This document shows, piece after piece, positions 16,713 through 25,212 of a stretch of DNA of 38,431 nucleotides. Below the pieces are notes generated by a model. The model was given only the letters and a program-made list of their open reading frames with translations, searched no databases and was not told the DNA's origin. The position numbers and the translations under genes were made by a program. This DNA is from an uncultured Acidimicrobiales bacterium (GTDB taxonomy: Bacteria; Actinomycetota; Acidimicrobiia; Acidimicrobiales; SZUA-35): the NCBI GenBank assembly GCA_937958015.1, contig CALGOA010000223.1, positions 1 through 38,431 on the forward strand. The letters are read 5' to 3'. Within the stretch, counting starts at the first letter, position 1. Each line of letters starts with the position of its first letter.

Positions 16713-17174
16713 GTGATCGGTCCGTCCACGTTGGAATCGAAAAGCATCGATGCCGTGTATCGAGCAAATTTCCCTGCGTTGATGAAGGTGGCATTCCTCC
16801 TTACCGGATCGGCCGAAGAAGCCGAGGACGTGGTTCACGAAGCCTTCGTTCGTTGTGTGCCGCTTTTGCCGGGCGTCGACCACGCCCCGAGTTATCTGCG
16901 AACCGCAGTGGTCAATGAATGTCGAACGAGACACAAACGGGGGAATCGGCGGAGCGCCGTCACACTGCGAGCCGACGAGCAGTTACCTCACGATCTTATT
17001 GAAACCCGCGATGCACTCTCGGTGCTGTCGGATCGAAAACGCATCGTGATCGTTCTGCGCTATTTCGTTGACCTTCCCGACGATCAGATCGCCGCCCTCC
17101 TTAGCTGTCGGAAATCGACTGTGCGGAGCCTTGCCCATCGAGCTCTGAAAGAACTTCGAGAGGAACTCGCATGA
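16713..17174 (+). CDS. ECF-type RNA polymerase sigma factor
   Basis: A small sigma-70 family protein of 153 residues with only regions 2 and 4. Region 2 covers AVYRANFPALMKVAFLLTG through AEDVVHEAFVRC, and region 4 contains LPDDQIAALLSCRKSTVRSLAHRALKEL, a helix-turn-helix that reads the -35 box. The start is GTG at 16713 with AAGAAG a few bases upstream. Its stop overlaps the ATG of the membrane-anchored kelch-like gene by four bases, the arrangement of a sigma factor with its regulator. This suggests a surface-signalling unit, but the target genes are not visible. The whole pair lies between two identical 53-bp repeats. Confidence 0.9.
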   Translation: MIGPSTLESKSIDAVYRANFPALMKVAFLLTGSAEEAEDVVHEAFVRCVPLLPGVDHAPSYLRTAVVNECRTRHKRGNRRSAVTLRADEQLPHDLIETRDALSVLSDRKRIVIVLRYFVDLPDDQIAALLSCRKSTVRSLAHRALKELREELA

Positions 17175-19576
17175 CTAGATCCCAGTTCGAGAACGATGTC
17201 GCCGACCGGTTGAGTGCGCTCGCCGAGGTTGCACCGACCGAACCAATCCGTCCACTGTCGGTTGGCGGTCGGCCTCCCACCGTCGGGTCCTCCAAGCGTC
17301 TGGCCCTGGTAGGTGCGGCCGTCTTCGCTCTCGTAGTCGGCGGCATCATTGTGAGCGGTCGCCAACCATCGCTCACCGATGTCACCGTTCCACCGGTGGA
17401 TTCGACCACGACGGCACTCACGACAACTCCGGTGGAGACCACCGCTCCTAACTCGACCACCGATTCAAATCCGACTTCGGTGCCGACCGGCGGAACACTG
17501 GCGGTCGACGGATTCGACACCATCCCGGCGCCAGATGGGACCCCGCTTCCAACTAACGGTGTGGCGATCTGGACCGGTTCTGAATTAGTCCTCTGGGGTG
17601 GGGAATCTCGTCTCGACAGCGTTCCGCCCGCCATGGACCCCGGACTGGCCTACGACATCGAGGCTGATCGATGGCGAGAGCTGGCGCCGGGCCCTCTGTC
17701 ACCTCGACTAGGGGTTGCCGGTGTCTGGACCGGCACCGAAGTCATCATCTGCTGCGGCGATGGTTCCCAGCAGGCGGCGGCCTACGAGCCATCACGGGAT
17801 CGTTGGCGTGCGATCGCTGACTCACCGATTGTCAGCCAGTACATGGAGGCCGTTTGGACCGGCGATCAGATGTTGCTCACCACCGAGGACGATGCAGCGT
17901 CATATGACCCTACAACCGATGTGTGGCGTGTCCTTGAACGTCCACCCAGCACCCTCGACCGTCTCCGGGAAATGGTGTGGATGGATGACGAATTGATCGT
18001 CTGGCCAGCGGAAGTGGGTCGACGGGTATCTTCTCCGATGGCATTGGACCCGGTCGCTGGAACGTGGCGGGTTCTACCCGATCCACCGGCGTGGCCCGCG
18101 GCCCCCGACATCGTGTGGACGGGCAAGGTTCTGGTTGCGTGGGGTGGCCTTCCGGCGTCGGCCGCCGTTTCGGAACGGGCGGTGGGGTCGGTGTATGACC
18201 CCGACACGGACTCTTGGGTCGCGATGCCCGAATTTCTTCCCGAACCCCGCCCTTTCGAAGGCAACCTCGGTAGCCAGTCGCTGTTGTGGACCGGTGAGAC
18301 CGTACTGGTGAATACCGGGGCGTTCGCGAGTGGGCTCTCTGACGAGCTGACGAACGACGACTCGTACCTTCTTAGCTTTGACCCCGCCACGCGAGAATGG
18401 GCCTTCGTTGGTGTGGCGCCGGGCTACAACTTTGGCGCCGATCCGGTGGTGGCGGACCAACGAGTTGTCTTTCGGGGCGCCGAACTGTTCATCTCAAATG
18501 ATCAGTTCGGCGTCGTAGCAGACGAGTTCGTGGCGCCCGAGTACTACCGATCACTGCACTCGTGGGTGTTGGAGAAACCGGTCGAACTCCGTGATCGCGC
18601 CGGGCACACGGCGGTCTGGGCCGATGGTGAGATGATCGTGTGGGGTGGATGGTCCAGCGAGAATGCAACGGTCGCGTTCGACGACGGCGCCGCCTACAAC
18701 CCGGTGACGGCGAGTTGGCGTTCGCTTGCGGATAGCCCACTCGATGGTCGAGGTTTTCACACAGCGGTCTGGACCGGATCGGAGATGCTGGTGGTTGGCG
18801 GTCTGACCGATGTCAACAACGGATCGAGCGACGCCGCAGCGTATGAACGGACGCAGGACCGCTGGCGCTCCCTGCCACCAACCGGGTTGACTCCGTCGCC
18901 GACCAACCCGACGAGGGTCCGATCGGTCTGGACCGGTACGGAACTGGTGCTCTGGGATGCCGAAGCTGACGAGATGGAGGCGTTTTCCCCGGCGACGAAT
19001 AGCTGGACCCGCCTTCCTTCACCCGGGCTGGGTCCGTCCGACACCGAAAGCCTTTTCTGGGTCGACGGCGAACTGGTGGTACTTTCGGCCGACTTTTCTC
19101 GCCAGCAGGCTCGGTATGCAGCGGCCAGCCTTCCCAGCGGCGCGGCCAACTGGACTCGACTGCCAGACCCGCCGGTCGGGGAGTTCGGTGCGGTCTCCGG
19201 TGATCGAATCCTCGCGTGGGACATCGGCGGAATCGAAGGGGGCACATTCGAACTTGACGTCCGGTCCCGGGTTTGGAGCGAGGCGGAGTCGATTCCTCTG
19301 CCGCCGTGCGAGGGCCAGAGCGCGCCGATGACGATTGACGACCGGATCTTCGTGACGATGGCATGTCTCAATGACCGCCGCGTCGATGGCGGAGCGGTGC
19401 TGTATGACCCCGACACTCGGGCCTGGGAGATATTGGACGTTGGTATTGAAGGAGTGGCCGGGCTTGAGCAAGCTGTCTGGACCGGACGCGAAGTGTTGAC
19501 CTTTAAGCCTTGCTGCTACGGGACAGGCGGGCGACCGTTCACATGGCGCGGGATCCGGTATCTGCTTCCCGAGTAG
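17171..19576 (+). CDS. Membrane-anchored kelch-like beta-propeller protein, probable ECF partner
   Basis: The 801-residue protein has a short cytoplasmic N-terminus (about 42 residues), one membrane helix at about 44-62, a Thr/Ser/Pro linker, and about 700 extracytoplasmic residues. These hold about eleven kelch-like units built on a VWTGxExxxWGG strand followed by a YDPxxDxWRxL strand, enough for two propellers. Coupled translation with the ECF sigma gene suggests that the N-terminus may restrain the sigma factor while the propellers sense an outside ligand. The N-terminus is short for a classical anti-sigma domain and lacks a visible zinc motif, so the role is inferred from position only. 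Confidence 0.85.
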   Translation: MTRSQFENDVADRLSALAEVAPTEPIRPLSVGGRPPTVGSSKRLALVGAAVFALVVGGIIVSGRQPSLTDVTVPPVDSTTTALTTTPVETTAPNSTTDSNPTSVPTGGTLAVDGFDTIPAPDGTPLPTNGVAIWTGSELVLWGGESRLDSVPPAMDPGLAYDIEADRWRELAPGPLSPRLGVAGVWTGTEVIICCGDGSQQAAAYEPSRDRWRAIADSPIVSQYMEAVWTGDQMLLTTEDDAASYDPTTDVWRVLERPPSTLDRLREMVWMDDELIVWPAEVGRRVSSPMALDPVAGTWRVLPDPPAWPAAPDIVWTGKVLVAWGGLPASAAVSERAVGSVYDPDTDSWVAMPEFLPEPRPFEGNLGSQSLLWTGETVLVNTGAFASGLSDELTNDDSYLLSFDPATREWAFVGVAPGYNFGADPVVADQRVVFRGAELFISNDQFGVVADEFVAPEYYRSLHSWVLEKPVELRDRAGHTAVWADGEMIVWGGWSSENATVAFDDGAAYNPVTASWRSLADSPLDGRGFHTAVWTGSEMLVVGGLTDVNNGSSDAAAYERTQDRWRSLPPTGLTPSPTNPTRVRSVWTGTELVLWDAEADEMEAFSPATNSWTRLPSPGLGPSDTESLFWVDGELVVLSADFSRQQARYAAASLPSGAANWTRLPDPPVGEFGAVSGDRILAWDIGGIEGGTFELDVRSRVWSEAESIPLPPCEGQSAPMTIDDRIFVTMACLNDRRVDGGAVLYDPDTRAWEILDVGIEGVAGLEQAVWTGREVLTFKPCCYGTGGRPFTWRGIRYLLPE

Positions 19577-19587
19577 TTCGCTCAGGC

Positions 19588-19640
19588 GGGCTTTCTGGCT
19601 TCCGGTGACACGAAACGCTCACCCAGCGAGCACTTCGTGT
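19588..19640. repeat. 53-bp direct repeat, copy 2 (complete palindrome)
   Basis: Identical to 16563-16615. Here the palindrome is complete: TTCCGGTGACACGAA on the left pairs with TTCGTGTCACCGGAA, ending at about 19649, with an inner CGCTCACCCAGCG hairpin. It lies between the kelch-like gene and the tRNA-Val terminator and could also terminate the kelch transcript. Confidence 0.92.
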
Positions 19641-19663
19641 CACCGGAACGCCAAAACGAACAA

Positions 19664-19686
19664 ATCCCGCCTCGAGGAGGCGGGAT
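19664..19686 (-). terminator. Rho-independent terminator of tRNA-Val
   Basis: On the minus strand ATCCCGCCT (19678-19686) pairs with AGGCGGGAT (19664-19672) around a 5-base loop. A T-rich stretch (TTGTTCGTTTT) follows. Confidence 0.85.
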
Positions 19687-19702
19687 CTGCAACCAAAATG
19701 TG

Positions 19703-19776
19703 TGGGCCGTACAAGACTTGAACTTGTGACCTCTTCCGTGTCGAGGAAGCGCTCTAGCCAACTGAGCTAACGGCCC
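19703..19776 (-). tRNA. tRNA-Val (GAC)
   Basis: Read on the minus strand, the acceptor GGGCCGT pairs with ACGGCCC, the anticodon stem CTTCC/GGAAG holds TCGACAC, giving anticodon GAC, and the T-loop is TTCAAGT. The discriminator is A. CCA is not encoded. A terminator follows on the same strand. Confidence 0.96.
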
Positions 19777-19982
19777 TTGGTGCGGGTAGACGATACAGGA
19801 GCTGTGTCGATTCAGCACCTCGTTTTCGCATCGGCGGCATCCAACCCGGTCGGTTGCGCTCGGTTCGCTGAGCAGGCCGACGCCGCGTGTGAGCTGCCGG
19901 CGCCCAAACAACCCCGTACCGCCCCAACGATGCAGGCTCGCGGCCCCGACACGGCCCGCTGCGGCGCCGCTAGATTGTCCCG

Positions 19983-20876
19983 ATGCCTTCAGTAGAAGCG
20001 AATGGGATCCGCATCGAGTATGTCGAGCAGGGAGTGGGCGATCCGCTGCTTTTGATCATGGGGTGGGGAGCCCAACTGATCGACTGGCCCGACGGCCTGG
20101 TGGATCTGCTGGCAGAGAGCGGATTCCGAGTTATTCGCTTCGACAATCGCGATGCCGGACTCAGCAGCGAAATGGACTGGCAGCCGCCGTCGTTGCTGAA
20201 GTCCTTCGTGCTCGGAACCTTCAAGCGTGACATACCGGTGGGATACACCCTGAGCGACATGGCCGACGATGCCGCCGCCCTACTGGATGCTCTGGAGATC
20301 GATTCGGCCCACGTCGTAGGCGCCTCAATGGGCGGAATGATCGCCCAGACCATGGCCATCGAACATCCCGACCGCGTGCGCTCCCTCACCTCGATCATGT
20401 CCAACACCGGCGACGGCCGGAATGGTCGCATCGCCACCAAACTCGTACCGCGGATGCTGAAACACAAGCCCACCCGCGAAACCGCCCCCGAGCTGGGGGT
20501 CGAGTTGTTTAAGCACTTCGCGGGCCCGCACTTCAACCCCACCGAGGCGTTGGAACGTGGACATCAGCGGGTGGCTCGCAGTTGGCGACCGGCCGGTTCG
20601 GGTCGTCAGATTGCGGCGATCGCAGCCAGTGGTGATCGGACCGAGGGTCTCAAGAATCTTGCGATGCCCACCCTGGTTATCCATGGATTGGCCGACACTT
20701 TGGTGCTGCCCTCGGGTGGAATGGCAACGGCGAAGGCCGTTCCGGGTTCACAGTTGCTGATGTTTGCCGATATGGGACATGACCTTCCGGAACCACGCTG
20801 GGAGGACATGGTGTCTGCTATCCGGATTCAGGCTGATCGCGCCGATCATGCCAACCTGCATGCAGCGCTGACCTAA
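19983..20876 (+). CDS. Alpha/beta hydrolase
   Basis: A 297-residue alpha/beta-hydrolase fold enzyme. The nucleophile Ser115 lies in GASMGG, the acid in HGLADTLV and the His in GHDLPEP. The oxyanion-hole segment is IMGWGAQ near 25-31, and FDNRDAGLS at 53-61 is typical of this esterase group. The substrate is unknown. A TAGATT -10 box at 19971-19976 ends only six bases before the ATG and no ribosome site is visible, so the transcript is probably leaderless. The WS/DGAT acyltransferase follows 40 bases later, which would fit a lipid-related role, though only by context. Confidence 0.88.
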   Translation: MPSVEANGIRIEYVEQGVGDPLLLIMGWGAQLIDWPDGLVDLLAESGFRVIRFDNRDAGLSSEMDWQPPSLLKSFVLGTFKRDIPVGYTLSDMADDAAALLDALEIDSAHVVGASMGGMIAQTMAIEHPDRVRSLTSIMSNTGDGRNGRIATKLVPRMLKHKPTRETAPELGVELFKHFAGPHFNPTEALERGHQRVARSWRPAGSGRQIAAIAASGDRTEGLKNLAMPTLVIHGLADTLVLPSGGMATAKAVPGSQLLMFADMGHDLPEPRWEDMVSAIRIQADRADHANLHAALT

Positions 20877-20916
20877 AGGTTCCAGTACCGGCTGGGCCAC
20901 ACACCGGAGGAAAACG

Positions 20917-22479
20917 TTGATCGAGCAACTGTCAGGGGTCGATACGAGCTTCTTGACCATCGAAGAGGGGACCAACGCAGTTGGTCACGTCACCGGTGTT
21001 CTCATCCTCGATCCCTCCACCTCTCCGGAGCCGTGGACGTTCGAACGATTCAGCAACCACCTGATCTCCCGGATCGGACATCTGAAGCCGTTCCGACGCC
21101 GCCTACAGGAGGTGCCGCTCGGTCTGGATCGTCCGTACTGGGTGACCCAGACCGAAGTTGATTTCGACTACCACCTTCGTCACGTCGCCGTCCCCGGCCA
21201 GGGCGGTCGAAGCGACTTTGCCGATCTGGTCAGCCGCATCCACGCCCGGCCTCTCGACCGAACCCGTCCGCTGTGGGAGTGCTACATGGTCGATGGTGTC
21301 CATGGTGACCGGATCGGAATCATCACCAAGGTGCACCACGCCGTGATCGACGGACTCTCGGGACAGGAGATTCTCGGTCAACTTGTCGATCTGAGCCCTG
21401 ACACCGTGGTGCGGGAGCCGGTCACCTGGCTGAATCCCGAACCAACCGTCAACCCGCAGGACCTCACCCGCCGAGCGCTTCGCTCATTCGTGATGTCACC
21501 GACCCGGGTCGCCCGTACCGCCTGGGCGATGGGAAAGACGCTGCCGGTTCTCGGTCCCGCGATCGCTAAACCAAACAGAGGCCGCAGCCGGCTCGACGCG
21601 ATCCGCGAACTCTCCGCTCCAAAGACCCCGTTCAACGCACGAATCGGACCCCATCGGCGCTGGTCCTACGTTTCGGTCCGGCTGGAGGACGTGAAAGAGG
21701 TCAAGAACGCAGCGGGTACCACCGTGAACGATGTCGTGCTGGCGTTGTGTTCCGGTGTGCTGCGTTCGTGGTTGGAGAAACACGACGCACTGCCAGACCG
21801 GGATCTGCTGGCGATGGTGCCGCTGTCGGTTCGCTCCAGTTCCGATGCCCACGCGATCGGAAACCATGTGTCGTTCACCGTTGCCGATCTGGCCACGGGT
21901 GAGGCCGATCCCGCGGTTCGGCTGCAACGAATCCATCAGGCGATGCTCGATGCCAAGGCCAGTCACGACACGTTGCCGGCCAACATCCTGACCGACATTT
22001 CCCAGATCGCACCCCCTGCCGTTTCGGCGCTCGCCTCTCGGCTGATCGCGTCCACCAATCTTGCCGACCGGTTGACCCTCCCGTTCAACGTGGTGGTGTC
22101 GAATGTGCCGGGACCGCCGGTTCCGCTCTACCTGGCTGGCGCCGAGATTCTGGGTAACTATCCGGTGTCGGCGATCGTCGACGGTGTTGGCCTGAACATC
22201 ACCGTTGTGACAACAAACGGCATGCTCGATTTTGGGTTCGTGTCCGATCGCGATCTGATTCCCGATCTGTGGGACATGGCGGATGCGTTGTTGGACGCCA
22301 TGAACGAGCTGAAGGTGGCGCACGGCCTGAAGCCGGCCAAGCGGGCCCGACTGCTGATCACCGAAGAGGCGATCTCGGCTCGGCAACGACGAGCCGCCAA
22401 GGCCGCTTCAGAAGCTCTGACCCGGGTGAAGAAGACGGCGCCGAAGAAGCGAAAATCGAAGTCGAAGAAGAGCGGCTAG
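20917..22479 (+). CDS. Wax ester synthase / diacylglycerol acyltransferase (WS/DGAT)
   Basis: This enzyme makes storage wax esters or triacylglycerol from fatty acyl-CoA and an alcohol or diacylglycerol, at the membrane or lipid-body surface. The catalytic HHxxxDG motif is HHAVIDG at residues 140-146, preceded by the conserved RPLW. The NDVVLALCSGVLR region and the C-terminal FNVVVSNVPGPP segment complete the family signature. The last 30 or so residues are Lys-rich. The start codon is TTG at 20917, supported by GGAGG at 20906-20910 six bases upstream and by the family-typical first residues (LSGVDTSFL). At 520 residues it is slightly longer than average because of the basic tail. Confidence 0.94.
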   Translation: MIEQLSGVDTSFLTIEEGTNAVGHVTGVLILDPSTSPEPWTFERFSNHLISRIGHLKPFRRRLQEVPLGLDRPYWVTQTEVDFDYHLRHVAVPGQGGRSDFADLVSRIHARPLDRTRPLWECYMVDGVHGDRIGIITKVHHAVIDGLSGQEILGQLVDLSPDTVVREPVTWLNPEPTVNPQDLTRRALRSFVMSPTRVARTAWAMGKTLPVLGPAIAKPNRGRSRLDAIRELSAPKTPFNARIGPHRRWSYVSVRLEDVKEVKNAAGTTVNDVVLALCSGVLRSWLEKHDALPDRDLLAMVPLSVRSSSDAHAIGNHVSFTVADLATGEADPAVRLQRIHQAMLDAKASHDTLPANILTDISQIAPPAVSALASRLIASTNLADRLTLPFNVVVSNVPGPPVPLYLAGAEILGNYPVSAIVDGVGLNITVVTTNGMLDFGFVSDRDLIPDLWDMADALLDAMNELKVAHGLKPAKRARLLITEEAISARQRRAAKAASEALTRVKKTAPKKRKSKSKKSG

Positions 22480-22519
22480 CGCCACGGGCCGGCGCCAGTT
22501 GGCTGGAGGGGCGTCCCGC

Positions 22520-23626
22520 CTAACCGATGAGCGATCGATACAGCTGGGTCATCTCGGTCCCCATGCGTTCCCACGAGAAACGCGCCGCCTGAAGTCGGCC
22601 AGCCTCCGCACCCGCTGCGATTCGAGCGTCATCGGCGATGAGGGCTTCCACTGCGGCGGCCAGGTCGGCGGGGGAGTCTGGGTCGGTCAGGAGTGCTGCG
22701 TCCCCACAGACCTCGCGCTGAGCCGGGCCGTCGGTGCCCACCACCGGTGTGCCCACAGCCATCGCCTCCAGCGGCACCATTCCGAACCCCTCGGCCTTGG
22801 CGTTGCTCACGACGGCGAGAGCGTTTCGAAGCAGCCAGCTCTTGCCCGGTCGATCTACGAAGCCGGTGAGATGAACCCGTCCGGCGTTCGAACCCAACGT
22901 CGCAAGTGCAGCTTCGACCGCGCCTCGTTCGGGACCGTCGCCGGCGATCACCACGTTGAGGTGGTCATGTCGTTCCAGAATGGGGCGGAGTATCGACACC
23001 AACTCGACCGTGCGTTTTCTGGGTTCGAGCGAGCCGAGCACAAGCAGGAACGGCTGACCGTCGGGAGCGCCGAGTCCACTGGGTTTCACCGGTTCGGCGT
23101 GAGGTGCGTCGAAGCCGATCTGGATCGGATGGACCCGGTCGGCCCCGAGCGACAACAGCTCGGCGATCTCCTCGCCGGCGGCGTAGGAGAGGGTGTGGAC
23201 GTGTGCGCCTCGGCGCACCGCCCGTTCGGCCAACACGGGAAAGGCCCGGGCCGCAGGAGGTACCTCGTCCGGGCGTAACCAGGGTCCGGTGTCATGGATA
23301 GTGATCAGCTCGGGGCACTTCCCGCCCGTAGGGATCCCGGTGAAGTTCGTTCCGTGCAGCAGATCGACCGGACCGATGAGCTGGGAAGCCTGAGGCCAGT
23401 CGAATCGTCGCCAGATCGGGTGCAGGATTCGGGCAGGTACGTTCCGGCGCAGTGCGACGCCCGAGGGCAGATTGCGGCGTACCTCATCCACGTTGCGGCC
23501 GGTGAACGCCACCGGAGCCAGTTCGAACCGGGCGTCACGATGGATTGCGTGAACGAGTTCACGCGTGAAGGTGCCGATGCCTGCCAGCGGAATCGCCAGG
23601 GGTGTGACGTCGAGGCCAATCCGCAC
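22520..23626 (-). CDS. Family 4 glycosyltransferase (GT-B fold)
   Basis: A retaining glycosyltransferase of 368 residues that would transfer a sugar from a nucleotide donor to a glycan or lipid. The N-terminal domain has the glycine-rich loop IPLAGIGTFTRELV and LLHGTNFTGIP. The C-terminal donor-binding domain has VLGSLEPRKR, AGDGPER and the E-x7-E motif in KAEGFGMVPLEAMAVGTPVVG. It has no signal peptide, so it is cytoplasmic. It is convergent with WS/DGAT and has no sugar-pathway neighbours, so the acceptor cannot be inferred. Confidence 0.92.
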   Translation of the reverse strand: MRIGLDVTPLAIPLAGIGTFTRELVHAIHRDARFELAPVAFTGRNVDEVRRNLPSGVALRRNVPARILHPIWRRFDWPQASQLIGPVDLLHGTNFTGIPTGGKCPELITIHDTGPWLRPDEVPPAARAFPVLAERAVRRGAHVHTLSYAAGEEIAELLSLGADRVHPIQIGFDAPHAEPVKPSGLGAPDGQPFLLVLGSLEPRKRTVELVSILRPILERHDHLNVVIAGDGPERGAVEAALATLGSNAGRVHLTGFVDRPGKSWLLRNALAVVSNAKAEGFGMVPLEAMAVGTPVVGTDGPAQREVCGDAALLTDPDSPADLAAAVEALIADDARIAAGAEAGRLQAARFSWERMGTEMTQLYRSLIG

Positions 23627-23725
23627 GCTGGTGACTGTAATTCAGTTCCGAACAGAGATCGGGTGCTGTGCACCGTTCCCGAGTCGGTCGAGTCGAACCC
23701 GGACCCGGCGTTTGGGTTCAGTGGG

Positions 23726-24157
23726 TTAGCGGGAGTGGTTCCAGAGATGGTTGAGCTCTGGATCCTTCTTGCCGCGGCGTTCGGCCATGCGCTGGTAGAC
23801 GATTTCCTTCAGGTCCTCGCTGAGGTTCAGAAAGACGATGCCGTAGTAGGCCGCGTTGGTCATGCCGGGCATGTCCTGAGTGGGGCGTACGTGGCGGATC
23901 TCGGCGCTGCCTTCGGCTCCATCGTGAACGAACTTCACCCGAGAACCGGCTCGAACCGAGTCGAGATGAGGTCCGACCACCAATGCACCGGAGATGCTGA
24001 GATCGATGACCTGCATTTGCACGTTGGCGGTCTTCTTGCCGAACAACTTGCGGGTATTCGGAACCGAAACGTCAATCTGGAGGTCGTCCACACTGAAGCG
24101 ATCCGACAGGCGCGGGAACTGGCCGTTCAGCGTCGTGTACGCCTGCTGAGACTTCAT
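23726..24157 (-). CDS. PilZ-domain protein (probable c-di-GMP receptor)
   Basis: A 143-residue single-domain protein. The c-di-GMP-binding signatures of PilZ are visible: RLSDR at residues 16-20 (RxxxR) and DLSISG at 52-57 (DxSxxG), followed by beta strands ending in YYGIVFLNLSED. The spacing is usual for the family. The C-terminal end is charged (ERRGKKDPELNHLW). It is divergent from the protease gene and downstream of nothing obvious, so the process it controls is unknown. No GGDEF or EAL protein lies in this window. Confidence 0.85.
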   Translation of the reverse strand: MKSQQAYTTLNGQFPRLSDRFSVDDLQIDVSVPNTRKLFGKKTANVQMQVIDLSISGALVVGPHLDSVRAGSRVKFVHDGAEGSAEIRHVRPTQDMPGMTNAAYYGIVFLNLSEDLKEIVYQRMAERRGKKDPELNHLWNHSR

Positions 24158-24308
24158 ACATGAGGATTCGGCAGCGAAACCGCACGTCGAAATGGGCCGA
24201 AAGGCTCATCCGACGCCGGATGATGCGCCTGCTGACGTGCTTCTGAGGAAGCCGTGCGGGTGGCATTCCCCATGCGCTGGCTCGGCTCTCTCGCCACTCT
24301 CGGGAGTG

Positions 24309-25181
24309 ATGCGCGAAGAACACGGGCGCGAGTGGGTGGCGCCCACCCGTCCACCGATAGCCGGAACGACCTCGAGTCCTCCGACTCGCCGCGTCCGGGA
24401 CTCGACGGAATCCTTACCGGATCTCGAACCAACTGCCGGACGGCTGGCCCTGGTGGTCGCTCTGCTGTGGTTTGGTGTCGCACTCGTCTCGGCGGTTCTC
24501 GTAACCGGGATCATCCTGCGCAGCGGGCTGGGCGGAGCACCCGAGGCTCGAGAGTCTGCGTTCGACCAGACCGAACGGGTGGAGTTGGTAGCTCGCGCTC
24601 AGATCTCAACCGTCCGGGTTGCGGCCCGGGCGTGTCCCGGCGTCGTTGGGGGGAGTGGATTTGTCGTCGACGGTCTGCTGTTCACCTCGGCCCACCTTGT
24701 CCGTTTCGACGATTCGCTGAAGGTCGACCGGCCGGGTCAACCGGTCTTCGCCCCTGTGATCGCCACCAGTACATCTCTCGATATTGCCGTCGCCGACGGC
24801 GAGGACCTTGTGGCGGTCGATCTCACGATGGCCGATGCCCTTGCGCCGGTGAACGAACGAGTCGTCATGTCGGGATTCCCCGACGGCAACGAAATCGAGA
24901 TCTCTGAAGCCACCGTGGTCGGGTATCAGCCGGCCGCCAACTGGGGTGTTCAGGGCGAGCAGGTGATGTTGATCGACCCGGGAACCCGGGCCGGCTTCAG
25001 CGGGGGTCCGGTGCTCGACCGCGATGGTCGAGTGGTCGGAATGCTCGCCGGAGTGGATGAGACGACCGGTTTGGCGATCGCTATTCCGGCAGATGAGTTG
25101 GCCGACGTCGTTGAACTGGCGTCGGCTACCTGGGCAGGCGGTGGTGGGTCAACGACCCATGCCGCGATCCCCTGTGAGTAA
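24309..25181 (+). CDS. Membrane-anchored trypsin-like serine protease (S1/HtrA-like core)
   Basis: With the ATG at 24309 the protein has 290 residues. A basic Pro-rich N-terminus precedes one membrane helix at about 45-68, and the protease domain is outside. The catalytic triad is visible: His129 in FTSAHLVRF, Asp158 in SLDIAVAD and Ser231 in GFSGGPVLD. There is no PDZ domain, so it resembles the MarP type of actinobacterial periplasmic protease without its multi-pass anchor. The start is uncertain: an in-frame ATG at 24192 adds 39 unconvincing residues, a GTG lies at 24306, and no start has a well-placed ribosome site. Confidence 0.85.
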   Translation: MREEHGREWVAPTRPPIAGTTSSPPTRRVRDSTESLPDLEPTAGRLALVVALLWFGVALVSAVLVTGIILRSGLGGAPEARESAFDQTERVELVARAQISTVRVAARACPGVVGGSGFVVDGLLFTSAHLVRFDDSLKVDRPGQPVFAPVIATSTSLDIAVADGEDLVAVDLTMADALAPVNERVVMSGFPDGNEIEISEATVVGYQPAANWGVQGEQVMLIDPGTRAGFSGGPVLDRDGRVVGMLAGVDETTGLAIAIPADELADVVELASATWAGGGGSTTHAAIPCE

Positions 25182-25212
25182 TTCGAAGTGGTACCTGTTG
25201 TTGTGAGGAGCG

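Noticed and set aside
16563..19640. 53-bp repeats as attL/attR of an integrated element at a tRNA
   Set aside because: The repeats lie outside the tRNA genes, no integrase lies between them, and the unit is palindromic. A dispersed repeat fits better.
19582..19911. Minus-strand open frame covering the tRNA-Val gene
   Set aside because: It reads through the tRNA, its terminator and the 53-bp repeat and has no protein-like features.
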